From: an uncultured Comamonas sp.
GTDB lineage: Bacteria; Pseudomonadota; Gammaproteobacteria; Burkholderiales; Burkholderiaceae_C
NCBI GenBank assembly: GCA_902175065.1
Contig: CABIIJ010000057.1
Location: 1-64,000 of the forward strand
Direction of reading: 5' to 3'
DNA: 64,000 nucleotides
Shown: piece after piece, positions 29,116 to 39,639 of the stretch
Layout of the letters: every line of letters starts with the position of its first letter
How positions within the stretch are numbered: the first letter of the stretch is position 1
The notes under the pieces: generated by a model
The model's database searches: none
The model's input: the letters and a program-made list of their open reading frames with translations, nothing else
Told to the model about the DNA's origin: nothing
Translations under genes and position numbers: made by a program

Positions 29116-31125
29116 TTAAGCGGTTTTCAAACTGAGCAGCTCATCGCCCTCGGTCACCTGATCGCCGGGGGCAAAGAGCAGCTCGACCACCTCGCCATCG
29201 GCCGGGGCGGCCACGGTGTGCTCCATCTTCATGGCTTCCATCACCGCCAGGGGCTGGCCCTTGGTGACTTTGTCACCCGCCTTAACAGCAAACGACACCA
29301 CCTTGCCCGGCATGGGGGCCGTCAGGCGGCCGCCCTCGCTGCCGCTTTGGCCGGCGTGGGCCAGCACATCCAGCTCGGTGATTTGGGTGGCACCACGGCG
29401 GGTGAACAGGTATTCGGTTTCGCCCAGGGCGTAGTCAAACACGCGCTCGCGCAGGCTGCCATAGCGCAAGTCCATGCTGCCATCGTCGTTGAGGGTGGCC
29501 GCCAGGGGTTGAAAGTCGCCCGTGCCCACTTGCAGTTGCAGGCCGTCGCGCGCATAGCGCAGGGTGGCCACCACCGGCTCGCCCTGGTATTGCAGGTCGA
29601 TGCGGCGGCTGGCCGCGCCATGCGAGTGAAAACCGTCGGTGCGGCTGAACGGGTCAGCGCTTTGCTGGGCCTGTTCGGTGAGCACGGTCTGCGCCACCGC
29701 AGCGGCCACGGCCAGCTCCAGGCCCAGCTTGTCTTGGTTGAACAGCACGTCGCGCTCGCGCTCGATCAGCGCTGTGTCCAACTTGGCTTGGGCAAAGGCA
29801 TCGCTGGCCAGCACGTAGCGCAAAAATTGCACGTTGGTGGCCAGCCCGACGATGTGCGTCTGCGCCAGCGCGGCATCCAGCCGCGCCAGGGCCTGCGCCC
29901 GGTCATCGCCATGCACGATGAGCTTGGCGATCATCGAGTCGTAGAAGGGGCTGATGGCATCGCCCTCGCGCACGCCATCGTCAAAGCGAATATCGCTGCG
30001 GGCAAAGGCGCTGTGTGCGGGCTTGCGGTAGATGGCCAGGGTGCCGGTGGCGGGCAGAAACTGGTTGTCCGGGTTTTCGGCGCAGATGCGCGCCTCGATG
30101 GCGTGGCCGATGATTTTCAGCTCGTCCTGGCGCTTGGGCAGGGGCTGGCCTGCCGCCACGCGCAATTGCCACTCCACCAGGTCTTCGCCAGTGATGGCTT
30201 CGGTCACGGGGTGCTCCACCTGCAGGCGGGTGTTCATTTCCATGAAGTAAAACTTCATCTGCTCGGGGTGCTCGTAGCCGCCGGGCTGCTCGACGATGAA
30301 TTCCACCGTGCCCGCACCGACGTAGCCCACGGCCTGAGCAGCGGCCACTGCGGCCTCGCCCATTTGGCGGCGCAGGGCCTCGGTCATGCCGGGGGCGGGG
30401 GCTTCTTCCAGCACTTTTTGGTGGCGGCGCTGCACGGAGCAATCGCGCTCAAACAGATAGACGCAGTTGCCGTGCGTGTCGCCAAACACCTGGATTTCAA
30501 TGTGGCGCGGGCGCAGCACGTATTTTTCGACCAGCACGGCATCGTTGCCAAAGCTGTTGATGGCTTCGCGCTGGCAGCTGGCCAAGGCGGCGGCAAAGTC
30601 TTCACTCTTTTCCACCAGCCGCATACCTTTGCCGCCGCCACCGGCGCTGGCCTTGATGAGCACAGGGTAGCCAATGCGGTCAGCCTCGCGCTGCAGCAAG
30701 GCGGGGTCTTGGTCTTCGCCCTGGTAGCCGGGCACCAGGGGCACACCGGCTTTGTCCATCAGGCGTTTGGATTCGGCTTTCAGGCCCATGGCCTGAATGG
30801 CCGAGGCGGGCGGGCCGATAAAGACCAGCCCAGCGGCCGCGCAGGCGTTGGCAAAGTCTTCGTTCTCAGACAAAAAGCCGTAGCCGGGGTGAATCGCCTG
30901 CGCCCCGGTGGCCTGGGCGGCGGCAATGATGCGCTGCCACTGCAGGTAGCTGTCCTTGGGGGCGCTGCCGCCAATGTGGATGGCCTCGTCGCAGGCGGCC
31001 ACATGCTTGGCATTGGCATCGGCATCCGAATACACGGCAACGGTTTGCACGCCCAGACGGCGGGCGGTGGCGGCCACACGGCAGGCGATCTCGCCACGGT
31101 TGGCAATCAGGATTTTTTTAAACAT
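29116..31125 (-). CDS. liuD: Methylcrotonoyl/acyl-CoA carboxylase biotin-carrying alpha subunit
   Basis: 'MFKKILIANRGEIACRVAATARRLGVQTVAVYSDADANAKHV', C-terminal biotin motif 'GQPLAVMEAMKMEHTVAAP'; context with liuB/C and HMG-CoA lyase. Confidence 0.9.
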   Translation of the reverse strand: MFKKILIANRGEIACRVAATARRLGVQTVAVYSDADANAKHVAACDEAIHIGGSAPKDSYLQWQRIIAAAQATGAQAIHPGYGFLSENEDFANACAAAGLVFIGPPASAIQAMGLKAESKRLMDKAGVPLVPGYQGEDQDPALLQREADRIGYPVLIKASAGGGGKGMRLVEKSEDFAAALASCQREAINSFGNDAVLVEKYVLRPRHIEIQVFGDTHGNCVYLFERDCSVQRRHQKVLEEAPAPGMTEALRRQMGEAAVAAAQAVGYVGAGTVEFIVEQPGGYEHPEQMKFYFMEMNTRLQVEHPVTEAITGEDLVEWQLRVAAGQPLPKRQDELKIIGHAIEARICAENPDNQFLPATGTLAIYRKPAHSAFARSDIRFDDGVREGDAISPFYDSMIAKLIVHGDDRAQALARLDAALAQTHIVGLATNVQFLRYVLASDAFAQAKLDTALIERERDVLFNQDKLGLELAVAAAVAQTVLTEQAQQSADPFSRTDGFHSHGAASRRIDLQYQGEPVVATLRYARDGLQLQVGTGDFQPLAATLNDDGSMDLRYGSLRERVFDYALGETEYLFTRRGATQITELDVLAHAGQSGSEGGRLTAPMPGKVVSFAVKAGDKVTKGQPLAVMEAMKMEHTVAAPADGEVVELLFAPGDQVTEGDELLSLKTA

Positions 31126-31202
31126 CACGGTCTCAAAACTTTCAGTGTTTTTGGCCTCTAGCCCTTATTGAGCAAGCGCTAGCAGCTATGTATTTATGAA
31201 GA

Positions 31203-31985
31203 TCAACCCAGCCAATTGGGCTTGCGCTTGTTCAAAAAGGCTTGCACGCCCTCTTTGCCCTCGGCGCTGGCGCGGATGTCGGCAATGCATTCGACCGTGC
31301 GGGCCACCAGCGCGGCGTTGATCTCGCGCCCGGCCACGTCCTCGACCAGCCGCTTGCAGGCGCGCACGGCGGCCGGGCCGGCCGAGAGCAGGTGCTTGAG
31401 CAGGCCATCGACGGCGCTGTCCAAATCGTCGGCCGCCACCACCTGGTGCACAAAGCCGATGCGCAGCGCCTCGGCCGCGTCAAAGCGCTCGCCGGTCAAA
31501 AAGTAGCGCTGCCCGGCACGGGTGCCCATGGCCCGCAGCACGTAGGGGGCGATGGTGGCGGGGATCAGGCCAATCTTCACTTCCGACAGGCAAAAGTGCG
31601 CCTCCTGCACCGCCACGGCCATGTCGCAGGCAGCCACCAGGCCCATGCCCCCGGCGTACACATCGCCCTGCACGCGGGCGATGGTCGGGTGCGGGCAGGT
31701 GGCAATGGTGTGCAGCATGGCGGCCAGCTTGCCCGCGTCGGCCAGGTTTTCTTCGCGGGTGTAGTCGGCCATGGCGCGCATCCAGTTGAGGTTGGCCCCG
31801 GCGCAAAAGGCCGGGCCTTCGGCGGCCAGCACCACGGCGCGGACATCGTCACGCTGGCCGACTTCGGCAAACGCGGCGGTGATTTCGGCAATCACCACAT
31901 CGCTGAAAGCGTTGCGGATTTCCGGCTGGCTCAGGGTGAGGGTGGCAACCCCGGCATTCACGGAAGTGATGATGGAACGGGTCAT
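31203..31985 (-). CDS. liuC: Enoyl-CoA hydratase/isomerase (methylglutaconyl-CoA hydratase-like)
   Basis: 'VAEGPAFCAGANLNWMRAMADY'-type crotonase motif ('LAAEGPAFCAGANLNWMRAM'), 'GDVYAGGMGLVAACDMAVAVQEAHFCLSEVKIGLIPATI'. Confidence 0.88.
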   Translation of the reverse strand: MTRSIITSVNAGVATLTLSQPEIRNAFSDVVIAEITAAFAEVGQRDDVRAVVLAAEGPAFCAGANLNWMRAMADYTREENLADAGKLAAMLHTIATCPHPTIARVQGDVYAGGMGLVAACDMAVAVQEAHFCLSEVKIGLIPATIAPYVLRAMGTRAGQRYFLTGERFDAAEALRIGFVHQVVAADDLDSAVDGLLKHLLSAGPAAVRACKRLVEDVAGREINAALVARTVECIADIRASAEGKEGVQAFLNKRKPNWLG

Positions 31986-32013
31986 GGTTCGGCTCCTTGT
32001 TTCAACGTAGCGG

Positions 32014-33615
32014 TTACATGCGGAAGACACCGAACTTGGTGTCCTCAATCGGTGCATTGCGCGTGGCCGCCAAGCCCAGCGCCAGCACGCGGCGGGTGTC
32101 GGCCGGGTCGATCACGCCATCGTCCCACAGGCGGGCGCTGGCGTAGTAGGGGTGGCCCTGGTCTTCGTACTGCTGGCGGATGGGGGCTTTGAAGGCTTCT
32201 TCTTCTTCAGCGCTCCACTGGCCGCCCTTGGACTCGATGCCGTCGCGCTTGACGGTGGCCAGCACGCTGGCTGCCTGCTCGCCCCCCATCACGCTGATGC
32301 GCGCGTTGGGCCACATCCACAAAAAGCGTGGGCTGTAGGCGCGACCACACATGCCGTAGTTGCCCGCGCCAAAGCTGCCGCCGATGATGATCGTGAACTT
32401 CGGCACGCTGGCCGTGGCCACCGCCGTGACCAGCTTGGCGCCGTGGCGAGCGATGCCCTCGTTCTCGTACTTGCGGCCCACCATGAAGCCCGTGATGTTC
32501 TGCAGGAAGACCAGCGGAATCTTGCGCTGGCAGCACAGCTCGATGAAGTGCGCCCCCTTCTGCGCCGATTCGCTGAACAGGATGCCGTTGTTGGCGATGA
32601 TGCCCACCTGCATCCCCTCGACGCGGGCAAAGCCGCAGACCAGGGTGGAGCCGAAGCGGGCCTTGAATTCGTCGAACCGGCTGCCATCGACCAGGCGGAT
32701 GATGATCTCGCGCACGTCGAACGGCTTGCGCGTGTCGGTGGGGATCACGCCGTACAGCTCTTTGCTCTCAAAAAGAGGAGCTACAGGCGCTTTATCACCG
32801 GGGTTTTGCACCTTGTTTTTATTCAAATTGCTGACTGCACGCCGGGCCAGTGCCAATGCGTGCAGATCGTTCTCGGCCAAATGGTCGGCCACGCCCGACA
32901 GGCGGGTGTGGACATCACCGCCGCCCAGGTCTTCGGCGGTGACGACTTCGCCGGTGGCGGCTTTCACCAGCGGCGGGCCGCCCAAAAAGATGGTGCCCTG
33001 GTTTTTCACGATGATGGATTCATCGCTCATGGCCGGCACATACGCGCCGCCGGCGGTGCAGCTGCCCATGACCACGGCAATCTGCGCGATGCCCTGGGCG
33101 CTCATGTTCGCCTGGTTGTAGAAGATGCGGCCAAAGTGGTCGCGGTCGGGGAACACGTCGTCCTGGTTGGGCAGGTTGGCCCCGCCCGAATCGACCAGGT
33201 AAATGCACGGCAGCTGGTTTTGCTGGGCGATTTCTTGCGCGCGCAAATGTTTTTTCACCGTCATGGGGTAGTAGGTACCGCCTTTGACGGTGGCATCGTT
33301 GCACACCACCATGCAATCGACCCCGGCCACGCGGCCAATGCCGGCAATCAGGCCCGCGCCGGGCGCAGCGTTGCCGTACATATTCATCGCCGCCAGCGGG
33401 GCAATCTCGAGGAAGGGCGTACCGGGGTCGAGCAATTGCTGCACGCGGTCGCGCGGCAGCAGCTTGCCCCGGCCCAGGTGCTTGGCGCGGGCGGCTTCGC
33501 CACCGCCTTGGGCAATTTTTTCGCACTGCGTGCGCAGGTCATCGACCAGCGCCTGCATCGCGGCGGCGTTGGCCTGAAAATCCGCCGAGCGCGGGTTGAG
33601 CTTGCTGGTCGTCAT
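32014..33615 (-). CDS. liuB: Methylcrotonoyl-CoA carboxylase beta subunit (carboxyltransferase)
   Basis: '[29 protein letters not shown]', '[60 protein letters not shown]', '[37 protein letters not shown]'. Confidence 0.94.
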   Translation of the reverse strand: MTTSKLNPRSADFQANAAAMQALVDDLRTQCEKIAQGGGEAARAKHLGRGKLLPRDRVQQLLDPGTPFLEIAPLAAMNMYGNAAPGAGLIAGIGRVAGVDCMVVCNDATVKGGTYYPMTVKKHLRAQEIAQQNQLPCIYLVDSGGANLPNQDDVFPDRDHFGRIFYNQANMSAQGIAQIAVVMGSCTAGGAYVPAMSDESIIVKNQGTIFLGGPPLVKAATGEVVTAEDLGGGDVHTRLSGVADHLAENDLHALALARRAVSNLNKNKVQNPGDKAPVAPLFESKELYGVIPTDTRKPFDVREIIIRLVDGSRFDEFKARFGSTLVCGFARVEGMQVGIIANNGILFSESAQKGAHFIELCCQRKIPLVFLQNITGFMVGRKYENEGIARHGAKLVTAVATASVPKFTIIIGGSFGAGNYGMCGRAYSPRFLWMWPNARISVMGGEQAASVLATVKRDGIESKGGQWSAEEEEAFKAPIRQQYEDQGHPYYASARLWDDGVIDPADTRRVLALGLAATRNAPIEDTKFGVFRM

Positions 33616-33704
33616 ACGGAACCTCCTTGGGAAGAAAATAATTTTTCGCAAATTTGCGCTGCGCCAGCGGAAAAACCACCTTGCGCAGCGCTAACAATTA
33701 AGCC

Positions 33705-35432
33705 ATGCACACTGTCGAAACCGTCTTGTTGGTACTGATGCTGGGGGCCTTGACCGGCATCGCCGCCCGTTACGTGCGGGCCGTTCCCCTGCCCCTGATC
33801 CAGATCGCCCTGGGGGCGCTGATTGCCTGGCCGCAGGATGGGCTGCACATCGCCTTCGACCCGGAGCTGTTCCTGCTGCTGTTCATCCCGCCGCTGCTGT
33901 TTGCCGACGGCTGGCGCATCCCCAAGCGCGAATTTTTCGCCCTGGCCAAACCGATCCTGCTGCTGGCCTTCGGCCTGGTGTTCTTTACGGTACTGGGCCT
34001 GGGCTATCTGATCCACTGGATGATTCCCAGCATTCCGCTGACCGTGGCCTTCGCCCTGGCCGCCGTGGTGTCGCCCACCGATGCGGTGGCGGTGTCCGCC
34101 ATTTCGCGCAACCTGGGGATGCCCAGCAAAACCATGCACCTGCTGGAGGGCGAATCGCTGCTGAACGACGCCTCCGGCCTGGTGGCGCTGAAATTCGCCG
34201 TGGCGGCAACGCTGACCGCCGGTTCCTTCACCTGGGAAAGCGCCGCCAAGGATTTCACCTGGATGGCCGTGGGCGGCCTGGGCCTGGGCACGCTGATGGG
34301 CTGGGGCTTCAGCCGGGGGCGCGACATGGTCACGCGCCGCGTGGGCGACGTGGCCGCCACGCAGATGGTGCTGCTGCTCATCCTGCTGCCCTTTGCTGCC
34401 TACATCGGCGGGGAATATATCGGTGTTTCGGGGATTCTGTCCGCCGTAGCTGCGGGTATAGCTACCAATTTTGCCGATCTGGACCGCAGCAACTTCATCT
34501 CCGAACGTCTGCAGACCGAAGGCACCTGGAGCATGGTGGAAGCGGCCTTCAACGGCGCCATCTTCCTGCTGCTGGGGCTGCAATTGCCGTCCATCATCGG
34601 CGAGACGCTGCGCGGCGCGGCGCACCGCGATGCCTGGCTGCTGCTGGGCTACGTGGCCGCCATCTCCTGCGCCCTGCTGGCGCTGCGCTGGATCTGGCTG
34701 ATGCTGGGCGTGCGCGGCTCGCTGCACAAGGCGCACCGCCAGGGGCGCATGGAAGAGCGTCCCAGCGCCCTGCTGACCCTGGCCACGACCGTGGCGGGCA
34801 TTCGCGGCGCGGTGACGCTGGCCGCCGCCCTGTCGATTCCCACCCACCTGGCCAACGGCCGCGTGTTCCCCGAGCGCAACCTGCTCATCTTCCTGGCCAC
34901 GGGGACGATTCTGTTCACCCTGGTGCTGGGCAGCGTGGTGCTGCCGCTGCTGCTGCGCCGGATGCCGCCGGTGGAGGACACCCAGGCCCAGCACGAGGAA
35001 CGCCAGGCCCGCACCGCCGCCTGCCAGGCGGCCATTGCCAGCCTGGCCCTGTCCGAAGACGAGGCCCAGCAACACAACGCCCAGTGGCTGGCCCAGCACC
35101 AGGAAGTGGCCGGGCGCATCACCCAGGAGTACCGCAACCGCATCCAGATGCTGGACGAAAGCGGCATCGCCAGCACCCCCGAAGCGCAAAGCGACGCCCC
35201 CGAGGTGGTGCACGAGCGGCGCCTGCGCTACCTGCGCGAGATCGAGCTGCGCCTGCGCTGCATCCAGGTCGAACGCGATGCCCTGTACGCCGAGCGCCAG
35301 GCGCACCGCATCAACGACGAGATGCTGCGCTCCATGGTCAGCGAGCTGGACATGTCCGAAGTCTCGCTGCGCAAGCGCCTGACGGTGGCACGGCGGGCCG
35401 CCGGCCTGCCGTCCCTGGACGACAGGCACTGA
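33705..35432 (+). CDS. Na+/H+ antiporter (CPA1 family)
   Basis: 'FIPPLLFADGWRIPKREF', 'VVSPTDAVAVSAISRNLGMPSKTMHLLEGESLLNDASGLVALKFAV', 'GIRGAVTLAAALSIP'. Confidence 0.93.
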   Translation: MHTVETVLLVLMLGALTGIAARYVRAVPLPLIQIALGALIAWPQDGLHIAFDPELFLLLFIPPLLFADGWRIPKREFFALAKPILLLAFGLVFFTVLGLGYLIHWMIPSIPLTVAFALAAVVSPTDAVAVSAISRNLGMPSKTMHLLEGESLLNDASGLVALKFAVAATLTAGSFTWESAAKDFTWMAVGGLGLGTLMGWGFSRGRDMVTRRVGDVAATQMVLLLILLPFAAYIGGEYIGVSGILSAVAAGIATNFADLDRSNFISERLQTEGTWSMVEAAFNGAIFLLLGLQLPSIIGETLRGAAHRDAWLLLGYVAAISCALLALRWIWLMLGVRGSLHKAHRQGRMEERPSALLTLATTVAGIRGAVTLAAALSIPTHLANGRVFPERNLLIFLATGTILFTLVLGSVVLPLLLRRMPPVEDTQAQHEERQARTAACQAAIASLALSEDEAQQHNAQWLAQHQEVAGRITQEYRNRIQMLDESGIASTPEAQSDAPEVVHERRLRYLREIELRLRCIQVERDALYAERQAHRINDEMLRSMVSELDMSEVSLRKRLTVARRAAGLPSLDDRH

Positions 35433-35461
35433 CACCCTGGACAGCGCAGCAGCAGGCATGG

Positions 35462-37204
35462 TCATGCGGTCTGCTGCGGCTGCAGGTGCAGCTGCTCCAT
35501 CATGGTTTCGCGGATCTTGAATTTCTGGATCTTTCCGGTCACCGTCATCGGGAAGGCATCGACAAAGCGGATGTAGCGCGGCACCTTGTAGTGGGCGATC
35601 TGGCCCTTGCAGAAGGCGCGGATGTCGTCCTCGGTCACGCTCTGGCCAGGCTTGGCGATGATCCAGGCGCACAGCTCCTCGCCGTAGCGGCTGTCGGGCA
35701 CGCCCACCACCTGCACGTCCTGCACCTGGGGGTGGCGGTAGAGAAATTCTTCGATCTCGCGCGGGTAGAGGTTCTCGCCGCCGCGAATCACCATGTCCTT
35801 GATGCGCCCGACGATGTTCACATAGCCCTGCGCATCCATCACGGCCAGGTCGCCGGTGTGCATGAAGCCCTCATCGTCGATGGCTTCGCGGGTTTTTTCG
35901 GCATCGCCCCAGTAGCCGTGCATCACGGAATAGCCCTTGGTACACAGCTCGCCCGTCTCGCCCGGTGCCACGATGGCCCCCGTTTCGGGGTGGATGATTT
36001 TCACCTCCAGGTGCGGCTGCACCAGGCCGACGGTGGAGACGCGCTTGTCCAGCGGCGTGTCGGTGGAACTTTGGCAGCTCACTGGGCTGGTTTCGGTCAT
36101 GCCGTAGGCAATGGTCACCTCGGTCATGTGCATGTCGGCCTGCACGCGCTTCATCACTTCGATCGGGCAGGGGCTGCCGGCCATGATGCCGGTGCGCAGG
36201 GTGGACAGGTCAAACTCTTTGAAGCGCGGGTGGTCCAGCTCGGCGATGAACATGGTGGGCACGCCGTGCAGGCCGGTGCATTTTTCGGCCTGCACCGTCT
36301 CCAGCACGGTGAGCGGGTCGAAACCGTCGTTGGGATAGACGATGGTGCTGCCGTGGGTGAAACAGGCCAGGTTGCCCAGCACCATGCCAAAGCAGTGGTA
36401 CAGCGGCACGGGAATGCACAGGCGGTCAGCCGCCGTCAGCTTCATGCACTCGCCGATGAAAAAGCCGTTGTTCAGGATGTTGCGGTGCGTCAGCGTCGCG
36501 CCCTTCGGGAACCCCGTGGTGCCGCTGGTGAACTGGATGTTGATCGGGTCGGTGTTTTTGAGCGTGGCGGCCACGGCATCGACCTGCGGGTCGTCGGCCT
36601 GGCCCTTGGCCATCCAGTCGGAAAAACGCAGCATCCCGGGCTGGTCCGCCCCTTCGCCGGCCACGTCGATCCACACCACGGTGCGCAGGCTGGGCAGGCG
36701 TTTGGCTGCCAACATGCCGGGCATGCAGCGGCCCAGTTCCGGGGCCAGTTCGCGCAACATGCCCAGGTAATCGCTGGTCTTGAACTGCGCCATGGTCACC
36801 AGCGCCTTGCAGCCGACCTTGTTCAGGGCGTATTCCACCTCGGCGGTGCGGTAGGCCGGGTTGATGTTCACCAGCACGATACCGACCTGCGCCGTGGCCA
36901 GCTGCATCAGCACCCATTCGGCATTGTTGTGCGACCAGATGCCCACCCGGTCGCCCTTTTCCAGGCCCGATTGCAGCAAGGTGCTGGCCAGTTGGCGCAC
37001 CGCCTTGTGCAGGCCGGCATAGGTGTAGCGCAGCCCCTGGTGGCGGCTGATCAGCGCCTCGCGCTCGCCCTGGCGGCGGGCCATGTCGGCAAAGAAGTCG
37101 CCGATCGTCGCTTCGATCAGCGGAGTGTCGGTCGCGCCACAGGCATGGCTGACAGTCAAGGGGGCAAACGGGGCAGGCACGGCAGTTCTCCTGGTTTTCG
37201 CCAC
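35462..37204 (-). CDS. AMP-binding acyl-CoA synthetase
   Basis: '[27 protein letters not shown]', '[59 protein letters not shown]'; 5' end uncertain (GTG at 37204). Confidence 0.93.
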   Translation of the reverse strand: MAKTRRTAVPAPFAPLTVSHACGATDTPLIEATIGDFFADMARRQGEREALISRHQGLRYTYAGLHKAVRQLASTLLQSGLEKGDRVGIWSHNNAEWVLMQLATAQVGIVLVNINPAYRTAEVEYALNKVGCKALVTMAQFKTSDYLGMLRELAPELGRCMPGMLAAKRLPSLRTVVWIDVAGEGADQPGMLRFSDWMAKGQADDPQVDAVAATLKNTDPINIQFTSGTTGFPKGATLTHRNILNNGFFIGECMKLTAADRLCIPVPLYHCFGMVLGNLACFTHGSTIVYPNDGFDPLTVLETVQAEKCTGLHGVPTMFIAELDHPRFKEFDLSTLRTGIMAGSPCPIEVMKRVQADMHMTEVTIAYGMTETSPVSCQSSTDTPLDKRVSTVGLVQPHLEVKIIHPETGAIVAPGETGELCTKGYSVMHGYWGDAEKTREAIDDEGFMHTGDLAVMDAQGYVNIVGRIKDMVIRGGENLYPREIEEFLYRHPQVQDVQVVGVPDSRYGEELCAWIIAKPGQSVTEDDIRAFCKGQIAHYKVPRYIRFVDAFPMTVTGKIQKFKIRETMMEQLHLQPQQTA

Positions 37205-37303
37205 CGGACGGCACGGCAGCCCGGTGTTTCAGCATGGTTACTGCCCAGAATACGGGTAAGCCCCCCGCAGATGGGGCCAGCAAGGTTGCAATAATTGCCA
37301 CTT

Positions 37304-38389
37304 ATGGAAGTCCCTTACGCTCCCTCTGCCCGGCCTCCCGCCCCGGTTCCTGCGGCCCAAGTCGTCCCTGCCGGGCTGGGCGCTCCCCACCCTGCGCTGA
37401 CACCGATGGCCTTTGTCCAGGCCGTGGTACAGGCATACCAGCAGCGCGGGCTGTCGCCCGCCAGCGCCCTGGCAGCGGCACAAATTGCGCCAACTGCGGT
37501 ACAGCACCGCCATGCCCGCATCACCGCCCTGCAAATGGAGCTGCTGTGCGCCCACGCCATGCGCGAGCTGGACGACGAGGCCCTGGGCTGGTTTTCCCGC
37601 CGCCTGCCCTGGGGCAGCTACGGCATGTTGGCCCGCGCCAGCATCAGCAGCCCCAGCCTGGGCCTGGCCATGGCCCGCTGGTGCCGCCACCACAACCTGC
37701 TGACCGAGGACATCGAGCTGCACCTGCGCCACGACGCCCAGGTGGCCCGCATCGAACTGCACACGCTGCGCCCGCTGGGGCCGATGCAGGAGTTCTGCCT
37801 GCTGTCGGTGCTGCGCAATCTGCACGGGCTGGCCTGCTGGTGGATGGATCACCCCATCCCGCTGCTACAAGCCAGTTTTCCCTTCCCCGCGCCGGCCCAT
37901 GCGGCGGTGTACGAAGTGCTGTTCCAGGCCCCGGTGGTGTTTGCCGCGCCCCTGGCGAGCCTGACCTTTGCGGCCTCCTGGCTGACCGCCCCCCTGGTGC
38001 GCGACGAGGCCGCCCTGACCACCATGCTGCAGCGGGCGCTGCCCATCCAGGTACGGCCCTACCGCCCCAGCCAGAGCCTGGTGCAGCGCGTGCGCCAGGC
38101 GCTGGCCGCGCACGCCTATTGCGGGCATACGGCAGAAAGCCTGGCCGAGCTGCTGCACCTGGCCCCGCGCAGCCTGCACCGGCAGTTGCAACAGGCCGGC
38201 ACGTCGCTGCAACAATTGAAGGACGAGGTACGCCGACAAAAGGCCTGCGCCCTGCTGCTGCGCACGGACATGCCGCTCAAGCGCATTGCCCAGGCTTGCG
38301 GCTTTGCCAGCGAAAAAAGCTTTGGCCGCGCATTCGCCCACTGGCTGGGTATGCCGCCGCAACAGTTCCGCGCGGCGCAGCGACCTTAA
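37304..38389 (+). CDS. AraC-family transcriptional regulator
   Basis: C-terminal HTH 'ESLAELLHLAPRSLHRQLQQAGTSLQQLKDEVRRQKACALLLRTDMPLKRIAQACGFASEKSFGRAFAHWLGMPPQQFR'. Confidence 0.94.
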   Translation: MEVPYAPSARPPAPVPAAQVVPAGLGAPHPALTPMAFVQAVVQAYQQRGLSPASALAAAQIAPTAVQHRHARITALQMELLCAHAMRELDDEALGWFSRRLPWGSYGMLARASISSPSLGLAMARWCRHHNLLTEDIELHLRHDAQVARIELHTLRPLGPMQEFCLLSVLRNLHGLACWWMDHPIPLLQASFPFPAPAHAAVYEVLFQAPVVFAAPLASLTFAASWLTAPLVRDEAALTTMLQRALPIQVRPYRPSQSLVQRVRQALAAHAYCGHTAESLAELLHLAPRSLHRQLQQAGTSLQQLKDEVRRQKACALLLRTDMPLKRIAQACGFASEKSFGRAFAHWLGMPPQQFRAAQRP

Positions 38390-39627
38390 TCGCCCTGCCC
38401 CAGCGGCAGACGCAGCTCGAAACACGCCCCGGGCGCTCCGTCACTGCGCCCCAGGCAGCGCACGCTGCCGCCGTGGCGCTGGGCGATGCTGCGCACCAGC
38501 GCCAGCCCCAGGCCGACGCCGCCGCTGCGCTCGCTGGCACCGGGCAGGCGGTAGAACTTTTCAAAGATGCGCTCGCGCTGTTCGGGAGGGACGCCGGGGC
38601 CGTGGTCCTGCACGCGCACGACGGCTTGTGCGCCCTCGCTGAGCAGCTCCAGACTGATTGCGCCCTGGCTGTAGCGGCGGGCGTTTTCCAGCAGGTTGCG
38701 CACGGCGCGGCGCAGCAGCTTGGCGATGCCGGGCACTTCCAGCGCGGTGGCCTGCAAGAGCAGTTCGGCATCGACGCGGGCGCATTCTTCGGCGGCCAGG
38801 CCGATCAGGTCGACGGCCTCGCTGCTGCCCACGTCCACGTCCGGCTGCTCCAGGCGGCTGGCCAGCAGGATTTCATCGACCAGCTGGTCGAGTTCGGCAA
38901 TGTTGCGCTGAATCTCCTGCCGGGCGCTGCGCTGCGCGGGAGCATCGCCCATCAGCTCCAGCCCCATGCGGATGCGGGCCAGCGGGGAGCGCAGCTCGTG
39001 CGAGGCATTCGCCAGCAGGCTCTGGTGCGATTGCACCAGGGTCTGGATACGCTCGGCGGCGGCATTGAACTGGCGGGCCAGGTCGGCCACTTCGTCCTGG
39101 CCCTGGGCGGGCACGCGCACGGCCAGATTGCCTTCGCCGAACTGCTGCACGCTGCGTTGCAGGTTTTCCAGCCGCTTGAGCAGCCGCCGGATGATGGGGA
39201 ACACGGCCAGCGCCACGGCCAGTCCGACCAGCCCGAGCAGCCACAAAAAGCCCAGCGGCGGGCGCAGCCAGTAGCTGATGTCCAGGGGGCTGGGCGGCGG
39301 CGGCGGGCGGCCCCGGTGGGGCGTCATCTCCAGCAGGTAGCTGCGCCCGTCGTCCCCGGCAATGGCAAAGCGCAGGCTGTCGCCATAGTCCGGCCCCCGG
39401 CGGCGCTGGCGTTCGAACCCCCCTTGCAGCACGATGGCCCCGGTGGCATCCGTCACGGTGATTTCACGGGCCAGGGTGCCCTGGACGCTGTTGCGGGCTT
39501 CGTGCTCTTGCGCCACCTTCCAGGCCAGGCCGACCAGCAGGGTGAGCACGGCCACGCCGCCGACCACGGCCAGCCAGATGCGCAGGTACAAACGCCGGGC
39601 GAAGGGCCGGGCAAAGGCTTGGAACAT
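38386..39627 (-). CDS. Two-component sensor histidine kinase
   Basis: HAMP plus 'LLANASHELRSPLARIRMGLELM', 'NLLENARRYS', 'GVGLGLALVRSIAQRHGGSVRC'. Confidence 0.94.
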   Translation of the reverse strand: MFQAFARPFARRLYLRIWLAVVGGVAVLTLLVGLAWKVAQEHEARNSVQGTLAREITVTDATGAIVLQGGFERQRRRGPDYGDSLRFAIAGDDGRSYLLEMTPHRGRPPPPPSPLDISYWLRPPLGFLWLLGLVGLAVALAVFPIIRRLLKRLENLQRSVQQFGEGNLAVRVPAQGQDEVADLARQFNAAAERIQTLVQSHQSLLANASHELRSPLARIRMGLELMGDAPAQRSARQEIQRNIAELDQLVDEILLASRLEQPDVDVGSSEAVDLIGLAAEECARVDAELLLQATALEVPGIAKLLRRAVRNLLENARRYSQGAISLELLSEGAQAVVRVQDHGPGVPPEQRERIFEKFYRLPGASERSGGVGLGLALVRSIAQRHGGSVRCLGRSDGAPGACFELRLPLGQGD

Positions 39628-39639
39628 GGCGCGGCCCCC

